A DNA stretch of 64,000 nt. It comes from Bryoerythrophyllum caledonicum (Eukaryota; Streptophyta; Bryopsida; Pottiales; Pottiaceae). The notes beneath the pieces are model-generated. The model searched no databases. It saw nothing but the letters and a program-made list of their open reading frames with translations, and had not been told where the DNA came from. The DNA lies in assembly GCA_963971425.1 (NCBI GenBank), contig OZ020524.1:3381773-3445772 (forward strand), written 5' to 3'. The translations under genes and the position numbers were made by a program. Below are positions 21,795 through 32,480 of the stretch, piece by piece. Position 1 is the first letter of the stretch. Each line of letters begins with the position of its first letter.

Positions 21795-22657
21795 CCCCTC
21801 AAGGACAATTTGAATCTACAGGGTACAAATCAATTTTGGGCAAGTACCTACAAATCTCATTTTGAAGATAAATTCGTGAAATTTTTAGTGAGAATAGGAA
21901 TACAGGGTATTTTTGGAGGGATTTGTTCCTTTATTTGAATTTATAGGGAAAAAGTTATGGTGCTTCAAACATCAAAAGCTTGAGTTTAGGGTAGTTGGGC
22001 AAGGTACTATAGAGATGAACAATGCACATTGTAGGGTTGACTATTGCACTTTTTTAGGGCAAGCAGCAAGCAACAAAATTTCTTGGCAACCCTCATTGTT
22101 TTTACTCTAAAATGCATAGAAATTAAGGATTATACTTTGTTTCCAAAAAAAATTAAAAAATTAAAAAGACATAATGACTATATCCACCATTCGGATTTTT
22201 GATCCAACAATTATTTCTCTATTTAAAAAACGAAATTGCATTCCTAGGTGAAAGGCCACTTTCTATACCCCTAGTTATTGCAAGTCCATTTTTCTTATCA
22301 TAAACACCTCCATTACTTGTGATTTTTGGTGTGCACTGACCCAACACAAGGTAGAACATGGATCCATAGAGTTAATGCATTGTGTAGTGGAAAAATACAC
22401 CATTATCTTGAGTCAAATTACGATGATCTTGTTTGCACAAGAAGAAAAAAACTTTATTGCACTCTTCATATGCATTTATTATACAATCCATGCAATCAAA
22501 GTTAATGGTAAAATTTGAGAGTATCCTTGTAGTAGCAAACCTAAAGATCCTATGGTTGAAAATAATAAAAAATTGTATAAATTAGTCTTGTGATGTCTTG
22601 TCTTAGCGAGGCAGTTTGGGGTGGTTTTGGTGAAACATTGTGTCGGTCCTTCAGGGG
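21795..22657. mobile_element. TTAA element nested in family A
   Basis: Left end CCCCTCAAGGACAATT after TGAA (21791-21794); right end GGTCCTTCAGGGG before TTGA (22658-22661). The target corresponds to the TTAA in family A's conserved CATGTTAAGCATGATG word, so both flanking copies are one-base-decayed TTAA. 863 bp, non-coding. Confidence 0.85.
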
Positions 22658-22682
22658 TTGAGCATGATACTAGTTCTTTGTA

Positions 22683-23992
22683 CAGTACCCACCAATAAGT
22701 ATACGTTCATTTTGCATATGTACGTTTCCACTCTACACTGCTGCCAACTTTGACACCCTTTTAAAGGCTGAAAAAATGTCATTTCACCATGAAATTTTTG
22801 GCACAAGATTGTTTCTACGTTGACAACATGTGTGCAAAATTTCAAGGTCGGAAGTTGAATTAAAAAAAAGATATTCAAGATCTACCAACATGGGTAGCAC
22901 TAAGAAAAGTTTCATAGCTACGAACTTTGACACCCTCCCAAGGATTGAATTTTTTTGTTTTTGCCCATGTAATTTTTGGCATGGGACGGCCTCTGTGTTT
23001 ATTAAATGTTTAAAGTCTAAAACATCCACACAAAGAGACATATTTAAAATCTAGCAACATGTGTAGTTGTGAGTGTAGTTGTAAGAAACATTTCACTCCT
23101 GGCCAACTTTGACACACTCCCAAGGATTAAATCTTTTGTTTTTGCGCATGAAATTTTTGGCATGAAACCATTTCTATATTGAATACATGTGTGCCAAGTT
23201 TTAAGGCCAGAATACCTACATAGCAAAAAAAATTTGAAATCTACCAACATGTGTAGTTGTGAGAAACATTTCACTCTTGCCAAATTTGACACCCTCCCAT
23301 GGATTGAGTTCTATATTTTTTCCCATGAGATTTTGGACATGAGACCATCTCTATGTTGATTACATGTGTGCTTAATTTCAAGTCTAAAATATCCACGATA
23401 GAAAAGAAAAAATTCAAAATCTACCAACGTGCTAATTGTGACAAACAACCAAGGGTACCATTTCAACTTTGGCACCTTCCCTAGGTTTGAAAAATTGTTA
23501 TTTTACTATGAAATTTTTAACACATGATCACTTCTATGAATATAACATGTGCGCCAATTTTCAAAGCCAGAAGATGAATAAAGAAACCCATATTCAAAAT
23601 CTACCAACATGTGTAACTTTGAGAAACAATCTTGTGTATCTATTATTGTATTCATCACATGGCTTTGAAATTTAACACACATGTTATGAGCATAGAGATG
23701 ATCTTTTGATAAAACTTTCATGGTAAAATATCAATTTTTCAGCCCTCAAGAGGGTGTCAAAATTGGCAGTAGTGAATGGCTTACAACTACACATGTTGGT
23801 AAATTTGGTATATCTTTTTCTATATTCATCTTCTGGCCTTGAAATTTGGCACACATGTTGTCAACATAGAAATGATCTTGTGCCAAAAATTTCATGGTAA
23901 AATGACATTTTTTTAGCCCTCAGGAGGGTGTCAAAGTTGGCAGCAATGTAGTGTGGAAACGTTCATGAACGTATACTTATTGGTGGGTACTG
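22683..23992. mobile_element. TA-flanked palindromic element with internal 180-bp array
   Basis: TA duplication (22681-22682, 23993-23994). Ends CAGTACCCACCAATAAGTAT on both sides when inverted. The CAGTACCC start is shared with the Tc1-like element at 53427-55450. The body is built from units of 177-183 bp: five forward units beginning CAACTTTGACACCC (or a variant) at 22745, 22922, 23104, 23281, 23464, and two inverted units ending near 23770 and 23943. Units carry conserved words GAAATTTTTGGCA and CTACCAACATGTGTA. No ORF spans units. Probably a non-autonomous Tc1/mariner derivative with foldback structure. Confidence 0.85.
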
Positions 23993-24649
23993 TACAACAA
24001 TTTTTAGAGGTAGAGAAGGGGTGTAATATATTGTAAACAATTGTGCAAGGAGTGGAGATTCAAAAATTGCCATTTCACGTTACATTTGGTTCACATTCTG
24101 TACACCAATTTTTTTTAAAATGAGAATCCAAACATTCAAAAAGAATGTTTACACCACATCTTGTAGCTGGGAAAGGGGAAAAAAAAATAAAAAAAATACA
24201 CACATTAAGATCTATAGTTTTTATGTGGAGAAGAAGAAGTTTTTTTGGTACTTTGCTGGACAATGTGTAGAAATGTTTGACTTGGATTTAACTCCTTTGC
24301 TACACTAAATACATTATTTTGTATTTTGACAATATCCAAGAAAGTGATGTTATTTATCCATACAAAAAATCTTGATGCCAATACAAAACTTGAAAGAAGA
24401 TCTTGGAGCTGCCCGGAGTTCCCAATTTTGCATATAGAATAGCATTAATTCTTTCGAAATGTCATGTGTGAAAAAATATATATATTCCCACAAAGCTACT
24501 ACTACCGCTTCTTCACCATAAGTTTCAGAAATTCCAAATCAAAATAACTGAGACCAAATAATTCGGCCCAAAATAGAAAACGTCCCTTAGGGAGAAGTGG
24601 TCTTTTAGGGATAAAATTTGAAATTGAATAGGTTTATAATTTTATTAAA

Positions 24650-25048
24650 AGTTAAAACCTTTTGTCCCTCCACCATTGTTTTGAATATGCTACACCTCTC
24701 TACGTCTATAAATTGGTGTACAAGGAACTTATATCATGCTTAACATGATGGTAATGATCTAGACCTTGTGTTGTGCAAAAGCTTGACACTTAGTGAAATC
24801 AAAGTCTTTTGATCCAATGAACGCATAGTAGAATATGAACCGTTTTCTTGACTTTAAACACAATTATAATCTTACAATCCGTGCAGTCAAATTTGATGAA
24901 TTTTGTAAGTATGTTACCGAATAAGTCTTAATTGAGATCATATGCTTAGATTTGGAAATACAAGTTTTTGTTCTTGACCTTATGCATTGCAAGGAAATCA
25001 ACAATTTTGAAGTGTTTTTCTTGTGAAATTGTCAAGGAAATTTAGGGG
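24650..25048 (+). mobile_element. TTAA element family A, right-end fragment
   Basis: Contains GAATATGCTACACC, the TGAAATCAAAGTC and CAATCCGTGCAGTC words, and ends GTCAAGGAAATTTAGGGG plus TTAA (25049-25052). The left half is missing. Confidence 0.8.
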
Positions 25049-25330
25049 TTAAGGGTTAACCTTATCTGCTCATATTCCTGCCATCATACAAAAGACATAC
25101 AGTGACAAACAAAATTGAGTACAATTTTTATTTACTTCCATTCAAAAAATCATACCATGAGTATAGGTGGGCAAAACCAAAATGTGTACGAATCAAAAGT
25201 TGTAGTACATGATGTTTTACACAATGCTTAAAAGTTTGAGGTGGAGTTGAATTGTGGTTTGGAAGATATCAAATGCCAAAATAGAGTATGCCTTCATATT
25301 CACTTTTGTTCAAGATTGGTATGAGAGCTT

Positions 25331-25627
25331 TCAAAATATACACAATTTGGAATGAAGCCAATTTTCTTTAGTGTTGTCTTTATGGTATTGTAAACCATCA
25401 TCTTGAACATGTGTATGCCTTTCATCAATGGAAATTGACCTTTGTGTGCTTGAGATAAATCTCAAATTGTGGAAAAATAGATGTCTTCTTGTGAGAATGG
25501 CGTTTGATAACCCTATGTGGAATTGATAGCATGGAATATTAGTGGACATCATTAGTGACAAACGTGAATCAATATTGGCCATTATTGCATGTATTTCATT
25601 TAGTATTTGAATTTTTTTAGTATTCAA
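25331..25627 (-). CDS. 98-aa twin ORF, left arm of palindrome
   Basis: Reads MNTKKIQILNEIHA ... NWLHSKLCIF. It differs from its twin in the right arm at 4 of 98 residues (A/E, D/N, I/K, R/K). Not recognised; no signal peptide or membrane segment. Preservation may reflect the recent origin or homogenisation of the arms rather than selection, since all arm sequence is equally alike. Could be a remnant of a longer element protein. Confidence 0.3.
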   Translation of the reverse strand: MNTKKIQILNEIHAIMANIDSRLSLMMSTNIPCYQFHIGLSNAILTRRHLFFHNLRFISSTQRSISIDERHTHVQDDGLQYHKDNTKENWLHSKLCIF

Positions 25628-26099
25628 TAAACTCCTTCACAAACTTGATTATTTATATTGGAATGATGTGATGGTTTTCTTCTTGGACCTTATTGATGTC
25701 TCAATGCTCATCAATGGAAGCTTTCCATCCACCACTTTGATTTCACTTGCATTTTGATGACTTCGTATCATTAAATACTCAATGCTCCATTTTGCCCCTT
25801 CTTTGATTTTTATACCAAAAATAGTTTGAATTGCATTCTTGGTATACATTGATGTTATTCTTCTTATTGAACATGTTTACACCAAGAATGTAATCAAAAA
25901 TATTTTTGGTATGAAAATAAAAAAGGGGCAAAATGGAGCATTGAGTATTTTATGATACGAAGTCATCAAAATGCAAGTAAGTGAAATCAAAGTGGTGGAT
26001 GGAAAGCTTCCATTGATGAGCATTGAGACATCAATAAGGTCCAAGAAGAAAACCATCACATCATTCCAATATAAATAATCAAGTTTGTGAAGGAGTTTA

Positions 26100-26396
26100 T
26101 TGAATACTAAAAAAATTCAAATACTAAATGAAATACATGCAATAATGGAGAATATTAATTCACGTTTGTCACTAATGATGTCCACTAATATTCCATGCTA
26201 TCAATTCCACAAAGGATTATCAAATGCCATTCTCACAAGAAAACATCTATTTTTCCACAATTTGAGATTTATCTCAAGCACACAAAGGTCAATTTCCATT
26301 GATGAAAGGCATACACATGTTCAAGATGATGGTTTACAATACCATAAAGACAACACTAAAGAAAATTGGCTTCATTCCAAATTGTGTATATTTTGA
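26100..26396 (+). CDS. 98-aa twin ORF, right arm of palindrome
   Basis: Mirror copy of the 25331-25627 frame, same length, same start and stop. Whether either is expressed is unknown. Confidence 0.3.
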   Translation: MNTKKIQILNEIHAIMENINSRLSLMMSTNIPCYQFHKGLSNAILTRKHLFFHNLRFISSTQRSISIDERHTHVQDDGLQYHKDNTKENWLHSKLCIF

Positions 26397-26662
26397 AAGC
26401 TCTCATACCAATCTTGAACAAAAGTGAATATGAAGGCATACTCTATTTTGGCATTTGATATCTTCCAAACCACAATTCAACTCCACCTCAAACTTTTAAG
26501 CATTGTGTAAAACATCATGTACTACAACTTTGATTTGTACGCATTTTAGTTTTGCCCACCTATACTCATGGTATGATTTTTTGAATGGAAGTGAGTAAAA
26601 ATTGTACTCAGTTTTGTTTGTCACTGTAAGTGGAGAGTTACTCATGGCCAAATAGTGCCTTG

Positions 26663-26940
26663 GCGCGGACAGGAAACCCCCCAAGCTCGGGCTTACCCGA
26701 GGTGGGGCCCGTCTTAATTGCATGGGCTCATTTTTCTGGCCCTCCCATTTTGGGGAGGTCAGAGGCTTTTTTTGGCTTTTTTTTAACAAAATGGAGGCCT
26801 ATGGCCCTAATTTAGTCCATAGGTCCCCCATTGGCTAAATTTAGGGCCCCAGCCAAAAACAAAATAGAGGCCAGGTTTTGGCCCCACCACCTCCTCCCCA
26901 CCTGGTAAGTCTGAGCGTGGGGGGTTTCCTGTCAAATCGC
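26663..26940. mobile_element. Mutator-like MITE, 278 bp, 9-bp target duplication
   Basis: AGTGCCTTG directly repeated at 26654-26662 and 26941-26949. Left end GCGCGGACAGGAAACCCCCC, right end inverted GCGATTTGACAGGAAACCCC. A 9-bp duplication and GC-rich ends suit a MULE-type non-autonomous element. The empty site reads GGCCAAATAGTGCCTTGGCC. Confidence 0.8.
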
Positions 26941-26997
26941 AGTGCCTTGGCCACTTGTCCCATTTTCAACAGATTTCTTACAATCAGGTTTACTCAC

Positions 26998-27080
26998 ATG
27001 CAAATTTGGAACACCATCCTCAATGATGGCTTGGTAAGGGGTCTCAGGGGCAATAGAGTCACTGTCAATCTGTTTTGCAA
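26998..27080 (-). other. candidate 83-nt exon of an unidentified gene
   Basis: On the reverse strand a TTATGTAG acceptor precedes an open stretch (AKQIDSDSIAPETPYQAIIE...) ending CAT before a GTGAGT donor. No repeat homology. Too short to assign; flanked by MITEs on both sides. Confidence 0.25.
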
Positions 27081-27172
27081 CTACATAACATGCACATCCA
27101 TTCACGATACAAGATTAATCTTTGATCTACCATTATGATGAATACTTGTAACAAGCAGCCACACTACATTAA

Positions 27173-28114
27173 CCCCTAAAGGACCAAGTGTCCAAATTTG
27201 GCTTTTTGAAAAATCGGTCAGGTTCCTATGGTGTCAATTTCCAACATTCCACTTTGAAATTTTTACTATAGAAAGACATTACCAAGAGCTCAATGGGAAA
27301 ACAATTTTTTCCTAAATTGGACATTTGATGAAAAAGTTATAGGGTTTTGAATTTTAAATGGGGAGGGCGGGCACCTCGGGCACCTCCAAAAACTTTTGAT
27401 AGGACACTCTATTGAAAGTGAGATTTTGAGTACTCGCAAGTAATATTATTTCCCTTCATGTTGTCAAAAAAAATTTCTTGTCTTTAGTGAAAAATAATGA
27501 TACCAACCCAAGTCAAACATTTTCACACATTGTCACTCATTGTTAGGCAAGGTACCAAAAAACTTCTTCTTTTCCACATAAAACCTAGAGATCTTCATAT
27601 TTTTCACTTTTTATTTTTTCCACAACAATATGTAATGTAAACCTTCATATTAACCATTCGGATTATCAATCAAAAACATATTAAGTTCAAAAAAATTAAA
27701 GTGTGAATTAACAAATTTCGAGCCTCCACTCCTTGCACACTTGTTTTGAATATGCTACACCCTGTCTCTACCTCTAAAAATTGGTGCTAGGAGCTAACGT
27801 CATGCTTAACAAGATGGTAATAGATTTAGACCTTGTGTAGTGAAATTTCTTGACACCAACTGAAGTCAAAGTCTGCTGATCCACTAAACGTAGGGAAGAA
27901 AATGAACTATTTGCTTGACTTCAAACACTATAATCTTTCAATCCGTGTGGTCAAAGTTTATGAAATTTTGTACATGTATTACTTAATAAGCCTTTATTGA
28001 GATCCTACGGTCAGAACTAAAAATCTAAGTTTTTGTTACCTTCTTTATTCATTGCACTAGAATCCGTTAATTTTGAAGTGTTTTTGGTGTAAAACTGTCT
28101 TGGTACCTTAGGGG
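27173..28114 (+). mobile_element. TTAA element family A, best complete copy (942 bp)
   Basis: Exact TTAA on both sides (27169-27172, 28115-28118). Left end CCCCTAAAGGACCAAG; right end inverted CCCCTAAGGTACCAAG (14 of 16). Taken here as the family reference. Landmarks: GGCACCTCGGGCACCTCC near 27370, TGAATATGCTACACC near 27747, CAATCCGTGTGGTCAAAG near 27937, GATCCTACGG at 28001. No coding capacity. The TTAA duplication and CCC terminus are piggyBac features. Confidence 0.9.
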
Positions 28115-28118
28115 TTAA

Positions 28119-28945
28119 ACACTGAATATAGTGTGGATTCTTTAGAAATGTGGATGAAAAATGATAAGTACCACATCAATTTTGGTTTTGAGACACAATG
28201 GATGTGGATACATTTTGACATGTGTCCACCATTCACTCCCACTTCACCATTACTCACTACAAAATATCTTCCACTCCTCACCACTCGCGGCTGCCTCATC
28301 ACCACTCACCGCCACCTCCTTGTTAGTCCACCTTAATTAGTGTCAACAATTTTGAAACACCCACACCATCTCATGAGAAACATGATTTGATGTGGATTGA
28401 GAATTGAGGTGGACCACTGTAATTTGCGTGTACTGAAACTAGTGTAGGTAATTCGAAATAGTATGGTCCGCAGTATATTAAGTGTTTAGCGTAGTCTCTC
28501 CCCCGGGCTTGAGCAGAAACTATTTAGTTTTTTATACTGACTTTTACTTTTTCTACAGTCTCCAATTTCAACATGTGATACTCCTATGACACGGTGTGAA
28601 ACCTAAGTGAAAGTTTACTTTTTCCTCCAAAGGCCTGGGAACGTACTTTTCCAAGCATATTGAAAAGAACGTCCAACATGACAGACGTGCCTATCTATAA
28701 CTTTTATCAGGTTTTCTAAGTATGTTCTCCAAAAGTTATCACTATATGTTTGAATATTGCTTATGAGACATGTCCATAAAGACAACCTTGCTTTACAACG
28801 TTGATCAGATCAGTGTCAACTGAAAATTAATTTCCTTTGAAATGAGGTAATTTTCATTAGTCGGAACACTAATTCTCCAAAGGTATGTAAAGGTTTACAG
28901 TTTATTCAAAAATATTGAAATCTCTGCTTCTTTCAAAAATGAAGT
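28119..28945. other. no recognised feature
   Basis: 28250-28335 holds a CACTC/CCACTCACC-rich patch. No gene or repeat recognised. Confidence 0.4.
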
Positions 28946-28949
28946 GTAG

Positions 28950-29350
28950 TTCAGGGCCGAGTCAACTTTCAGGAGTCCCCCCCATCAAGATTTGAGCCCA
29001 AACAATGGCGAGAGTTTAAACTTTTGGGCTAAAAAAATACATTACATAATATAAATCAAACTTGGAAGTTGACTGACTCTCGAAGGAAGTTTTGGTTGGC
29101 TAAAAATGATGATCCAAGTTTGCACTTAAGAGGTCGTGGTTTTGGCGCCAAACCTCTCTAAAAGTGTTGCCATGTAGGCATGTGGAGGGCGATAGCCTTT
29201 GGACTTTGGCCTTTGGTGTGAAGGCTGAAAGGCTGGACTTTGGCCATTCAAGTAATCTCATTGGTGAAAGGCTGGACTTTGGCCATTCAAGTAATCTCAT
29301 TGGTGGAAACTGACAGACTCTCGACCTTGGATTTGGTGTGAAGCGGCCCT
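28950..29350. repeat. dispersed repeat with internal 39-bp tandem duplication
   Basis: Shares the GGCGCCAAA ... AAGTGTTG ... CATGTAGGC block with 20140-20400. At 29227-29304 a 39-bp unit starting AAAGGCTGGACTTTGGCCAT is repeated exactly twice in tandem. Confidence 0.65.
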
Positions 29351-29400
29351 CACTATTTATGTTGATCAAAAGATCCCCTCCTATTACAACATGTGTACAT

Positions 29401-29803
29401 TAAGGTTGGATGACCCATAACCACCACGAACCCCAGAACCAACATGCTAAAGTGTACCAAAACCACCACAGACCCACCCCATTTCCGAAATTTTAGGAAG
29501 TCATTTATGATTCGGTGTCAGTTCATGATTGGTTCAAAGCTGCCGGTTTTTAGTCAATGCAGAAGTGGTTATTGGTACAACTTAGTGTGGAAATAGAGAG
29601 TTTTGTATGTCGAGGAATGGGTCACGGCTTACTATCCACTTTGAAAATTTGTAGCAATTTCAATATGAAGAAATAAATGGTCACGACAATTGCAATATTC
29701 ATGAAATCCTATTTTGAATTCCCAAAAAATGTCTTACCACGTATACAAATGCTATAAATAGGTCAGCAAGCTTAAGTTGGTGGTTATAGGTCATCCAACC
29801 TTA
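29401..29803. mobile_element. inverted-end element, 403 bp, superfamily unclear
   Basis: Left end TAAGGTTGGATGACCCATAA; right end inverted TAAGGTTGGATGACCTATAA, continuing into matching CCACCA. Such ends indicate a DNA-type MITE, but flanking bases do not show a clear duplication, so the superfamily is open. No coding capacity. Confidence 0.65.
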
Positions 29804-30210
29804 CTACAATATCATGACAATATTCACATGACAACAATGATCACTGATATTCTCTCAATATTCAGAATGTCATTAGTAGGAATATTCGAAGCATTGTTAA
29901 GCCATGTAAGAATCAAAACGTTACTACAAAGATGGTATGAGATGACGTACCAATAATAATACTGACAACTATACCAAACTATAGGTCCAGAGTTATGGAA
30001 CTTTGGTATACTAGCTGGTCGTCTCATACCCATCTCGGTACATTGTACTAAAATTGATCATTAATGTTAATTGCGCTAATTGATTTAAAACTGCTATAAG
30101 TTTTTACTCCTGATGAGTAATTTTTTCCAAGTGTCTTTACAATGATCCCCCTCTTCAGATAGTTGTGCTCTTAGTGAAAAAAACTCACCAAGAGTAAGAA
30201 CTTATAGCAT
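29804..30210. other. no recognised feature
   Basis: AT-rich; nothing identified. Confidence 0.4.
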
Positions 30211-30214
30211 TTAA

Positions 30215-30953
30215 CCCCTAAAGGACCAAGACATTTTCCCTCAAAATCACTTCAAAAATGCCATTTTCAGCGCATTCAACACAAAATGATACAAAATGTT
30301 TTTTCTGCAAATTTAACCATAGGATCTTGTACTAGAGTTGTATGAGAGTGTGTGGTGAAATTTTGGTAAGTTTGACCGCACGGATTGAAAGATATCAGCC
30401 TTTGAAGTGAGACATAATCTCTTTTTGAGGTCATACTAAACATCTTCCACAAACTTCGACCACCTTCTATAGAAACTTTTTGCACTACGGGCCGTGAATT
30501 TATTATGTCAACTTGAAAAGGAAAATGTTAGGCACATGTGCACAAAATTTTACAAGTAGAAGAGGTGTAGAAGATGATATCCTTCTCAAATTTTTGAAAT
30601 TGACAAATCCGTACGGTAGATGCAAAGATCTCAATTTCCTTTCCAAAAGGACATTTTCTATTTTTTAAATGAACAAAAACTCGAACTTCTATTGAATTTA
30701 GAAGTTATTAATGTTTAGTGACAATATTTGTGATATGCCACACTAAACTGCTGCACTATTTGTATATGTAAGTGAAAATAAATTGTAACTTTTGAACTGT
30801 AAGTCGGAATTCTACGAAATTTGTGTCTACCCAAAGCTAATCAAAAGTTGTCCATTCAATAAAAAAATCTCAGAAAATAATGCCTAGAATTGAGAACGTG
30901 GTACCTTACCCAATCTCAAAATGTCCCCCAAGGGGACTTTGGTCCTTTAGTGG
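30215..30953 (-). mobile_element. TTAA element family B, 739 bp
   Basis: TTAA at 30211-30214 and 30954-30957. Left end CCCCTAAAGGACCAAGAC; right end inverted CCACTAAAGGACCAAAGT. The body differs from family A except for two words at the same distance from the end: AACCATAGGATCT about 100 bp in and TTGACCGCACGGATTGAAAG about 155 bp in. Non-coding. Confidence 0.85.
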
Positions 30954-31225
30954 TTAAGAAACAATTTGTGTGGTTAACAGTAAATATCAGTTACTAGTGT
31001 AGTGAAATTTTCACAATTACTCACGAAAGCAAAACTGGTTAACATGTATCGCCCATGCAACCTTCAATGATGATGATATATCTTTGGCCACGTAACCTTC
31101 AAGTTAGCAGTCAGTGTCAAAAGAATTCTTCATCACTCACAATTGTTGCTGTACGTCTCTACCTCAATTAGTAAACTAGTATCAGACTTTCTTGTACGCA
31201 CACAAACTCGTTACAAACATGTTAA

Positions 31226-32066
31226 CCCCTAAAGTCGAAAGCCCTCAAAACTGCCAAAAACCCTCAAAACTGCCCTCTTTCAATGCAAGGTGAAAATTTT
31301 TAACTTTTGACAAATTTTCGAGTATGTAACCGTAAGATCTAGTACCTAACTTGTACATGTACATGCATACCGAATCTTAGATTCAAATTCCTCTCCATTT
31401 GGGAGATCGTAATGTTCAAAGTTGAAAAAAAAGATTTTTTCCTTGCTGTAGAATGGAAAACTAATGTTTTGGGGGCCAAAAAAACCAATTTTGAAAGGAA
31501 ATTTGACATGAGGCTCTTCAAATTCTTGTTCCTATGTGAGTAAGGAATATGTCCATATATTTTTTACCCTCATAGGACCTATAAAACCTAAAGAAATGCT
31601 TCATTTTTCACATGGAGGTATGCTGAAATACAAATACAAATGCCCATTTTCAACAATTAAAAAGGCATGTAAAAAATTATCCGATTGAAAATCCAAACGG
31701 TGAGATCATGCTTTACTACCTCTTTTACATGTACGAAAAACAAAATTCGAAAAAAAATAAAATCTCAATTTTTGGTGAATTTTTGAAGTTACTGCGATCT
31801 AATTGATTTTGGGCAGATTTTGAGAATAATTGAGCATATACCGCAGTTCTGGGCAGATTTCAGCATGCCCTAACAGTGTTTTCAAACTTTGACCGTGAAT
31901 ATCTCCTAAAGTATGAGGAATTTTGAAGCATGAATGGTGTCATTTTAAAGGTCTGGGAAAACTCTACAATCTGCAGCGGTAATAACTTCATATGATCTAA
32001 ATTTAGTAACTGAGAGCCTGACCAGAGTCAGATCGACCACATTCTGGTCGATTCCGACTTTAGGGG
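31226..32066 (-). mobile_element. TTAA element family C, 841 bp
   Basis: TTAA at 31222-31225 and 32067-32070. Left end CCCCTAAAGTCGAAAG; right end inverted CCCCTAAAGTCGGAAT. The body is distinct, but AACCGTAAGATCT again lies about 100 bp from the left end. Non-coding. Confidence 0.85.
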
Positions 32067-32231
32067 TTAAGAAAGAAGCGAGAACATTCATGGCCATGGT
32101 TTCGATCGATGCCCTGGGGGATACCGGTCTGATACTCATGTAATACTGCGATGCGCCCATATCGTGACATGGACATCAATACAACGTTCGGCAGTTTGCA
32201 TGAGTGGCTGCGAACAAGCACAGGAAACTTA

Positions 32232-32480
32232 GGACGCGTTAGCCCCCGGGGCTAAAGTGAGCAGAGGGTCTAAACCGCCCCACTTTAGACCCCAAAATTT
32301 AGCCGGGGCTAAAACTCAATGTAATTTTATTGCCCAAAGTCTAATTCAAAGCTTACAAGTGTTGGTCCCAACAACTAAAATGGGGCAAGGAGTCTAAAGT
32401 GCCCCACTTTAGACCCCAACGTTTAGCTGGGGCTAAACTCTAATGTGATTCTCCAAAGTTTAGCCGGGGCTAAACTCTGG
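32232..32480. repeat. left subterminal GGGGCTAAA repeats
   Basis: At least six copies of CCCCGGCTAA-like words in both orientations, including three TTTAGCNGGGGCTAAA palindromes. Mirrors 38357-38610. Confidence 0.85.

Larger units (their letters stand above)
21369..24610 (-). mobile_element. TTAA element family A host copy with three nested insertions
   Basis: Begins after TTAA (21365-21368) with CCCCAAAAGTTCCTTGAC and ends CACTTCTCCCTAAGGG-like sequence inverted, CTTTTAGGG before ATAA at 24611. Removing three insertions and their duplicated target bases (21635-21771, 21795-22657, 22683-23992) leaves about 923 bp, the normal family A length, with landmarks in order across every junction. This is direct evidence that the insertions are true elements and that the host copy is older than all of them. 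Confidence 0.9.
25100..26626. mobile_element. TA-flanked perfect-palindrome element, 1527 bp
   Basis: TA at 25098-25099 and 26627-26628; ends CAGTGACAAACAAAA on both sides when inverted. The arms (25100 to about 25853, and about 25881 to 26626) are complementary over roughly 750 bp with few differences; the unpaired centre is under 30 bp. Each arm carries the same 98-codon frame reading towards the outside. CAGT ends with a TA duplication point to the Tc1/mariner superfamily; an arm this long is foldback-like. RNA through it would form a very long hairpin. Confidence 0.9.

Noticed and set aside
22745..23943. CRISPR-like array
   Set aside because: Units of 180 bp are diverged along their whole length with no short identical repeats or unique spacers, and the array sits between inverted transposon ends.
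30958..31221. Gene between two TTAA elements
   Set aside because: No frame, splice signal or repeat recognised.
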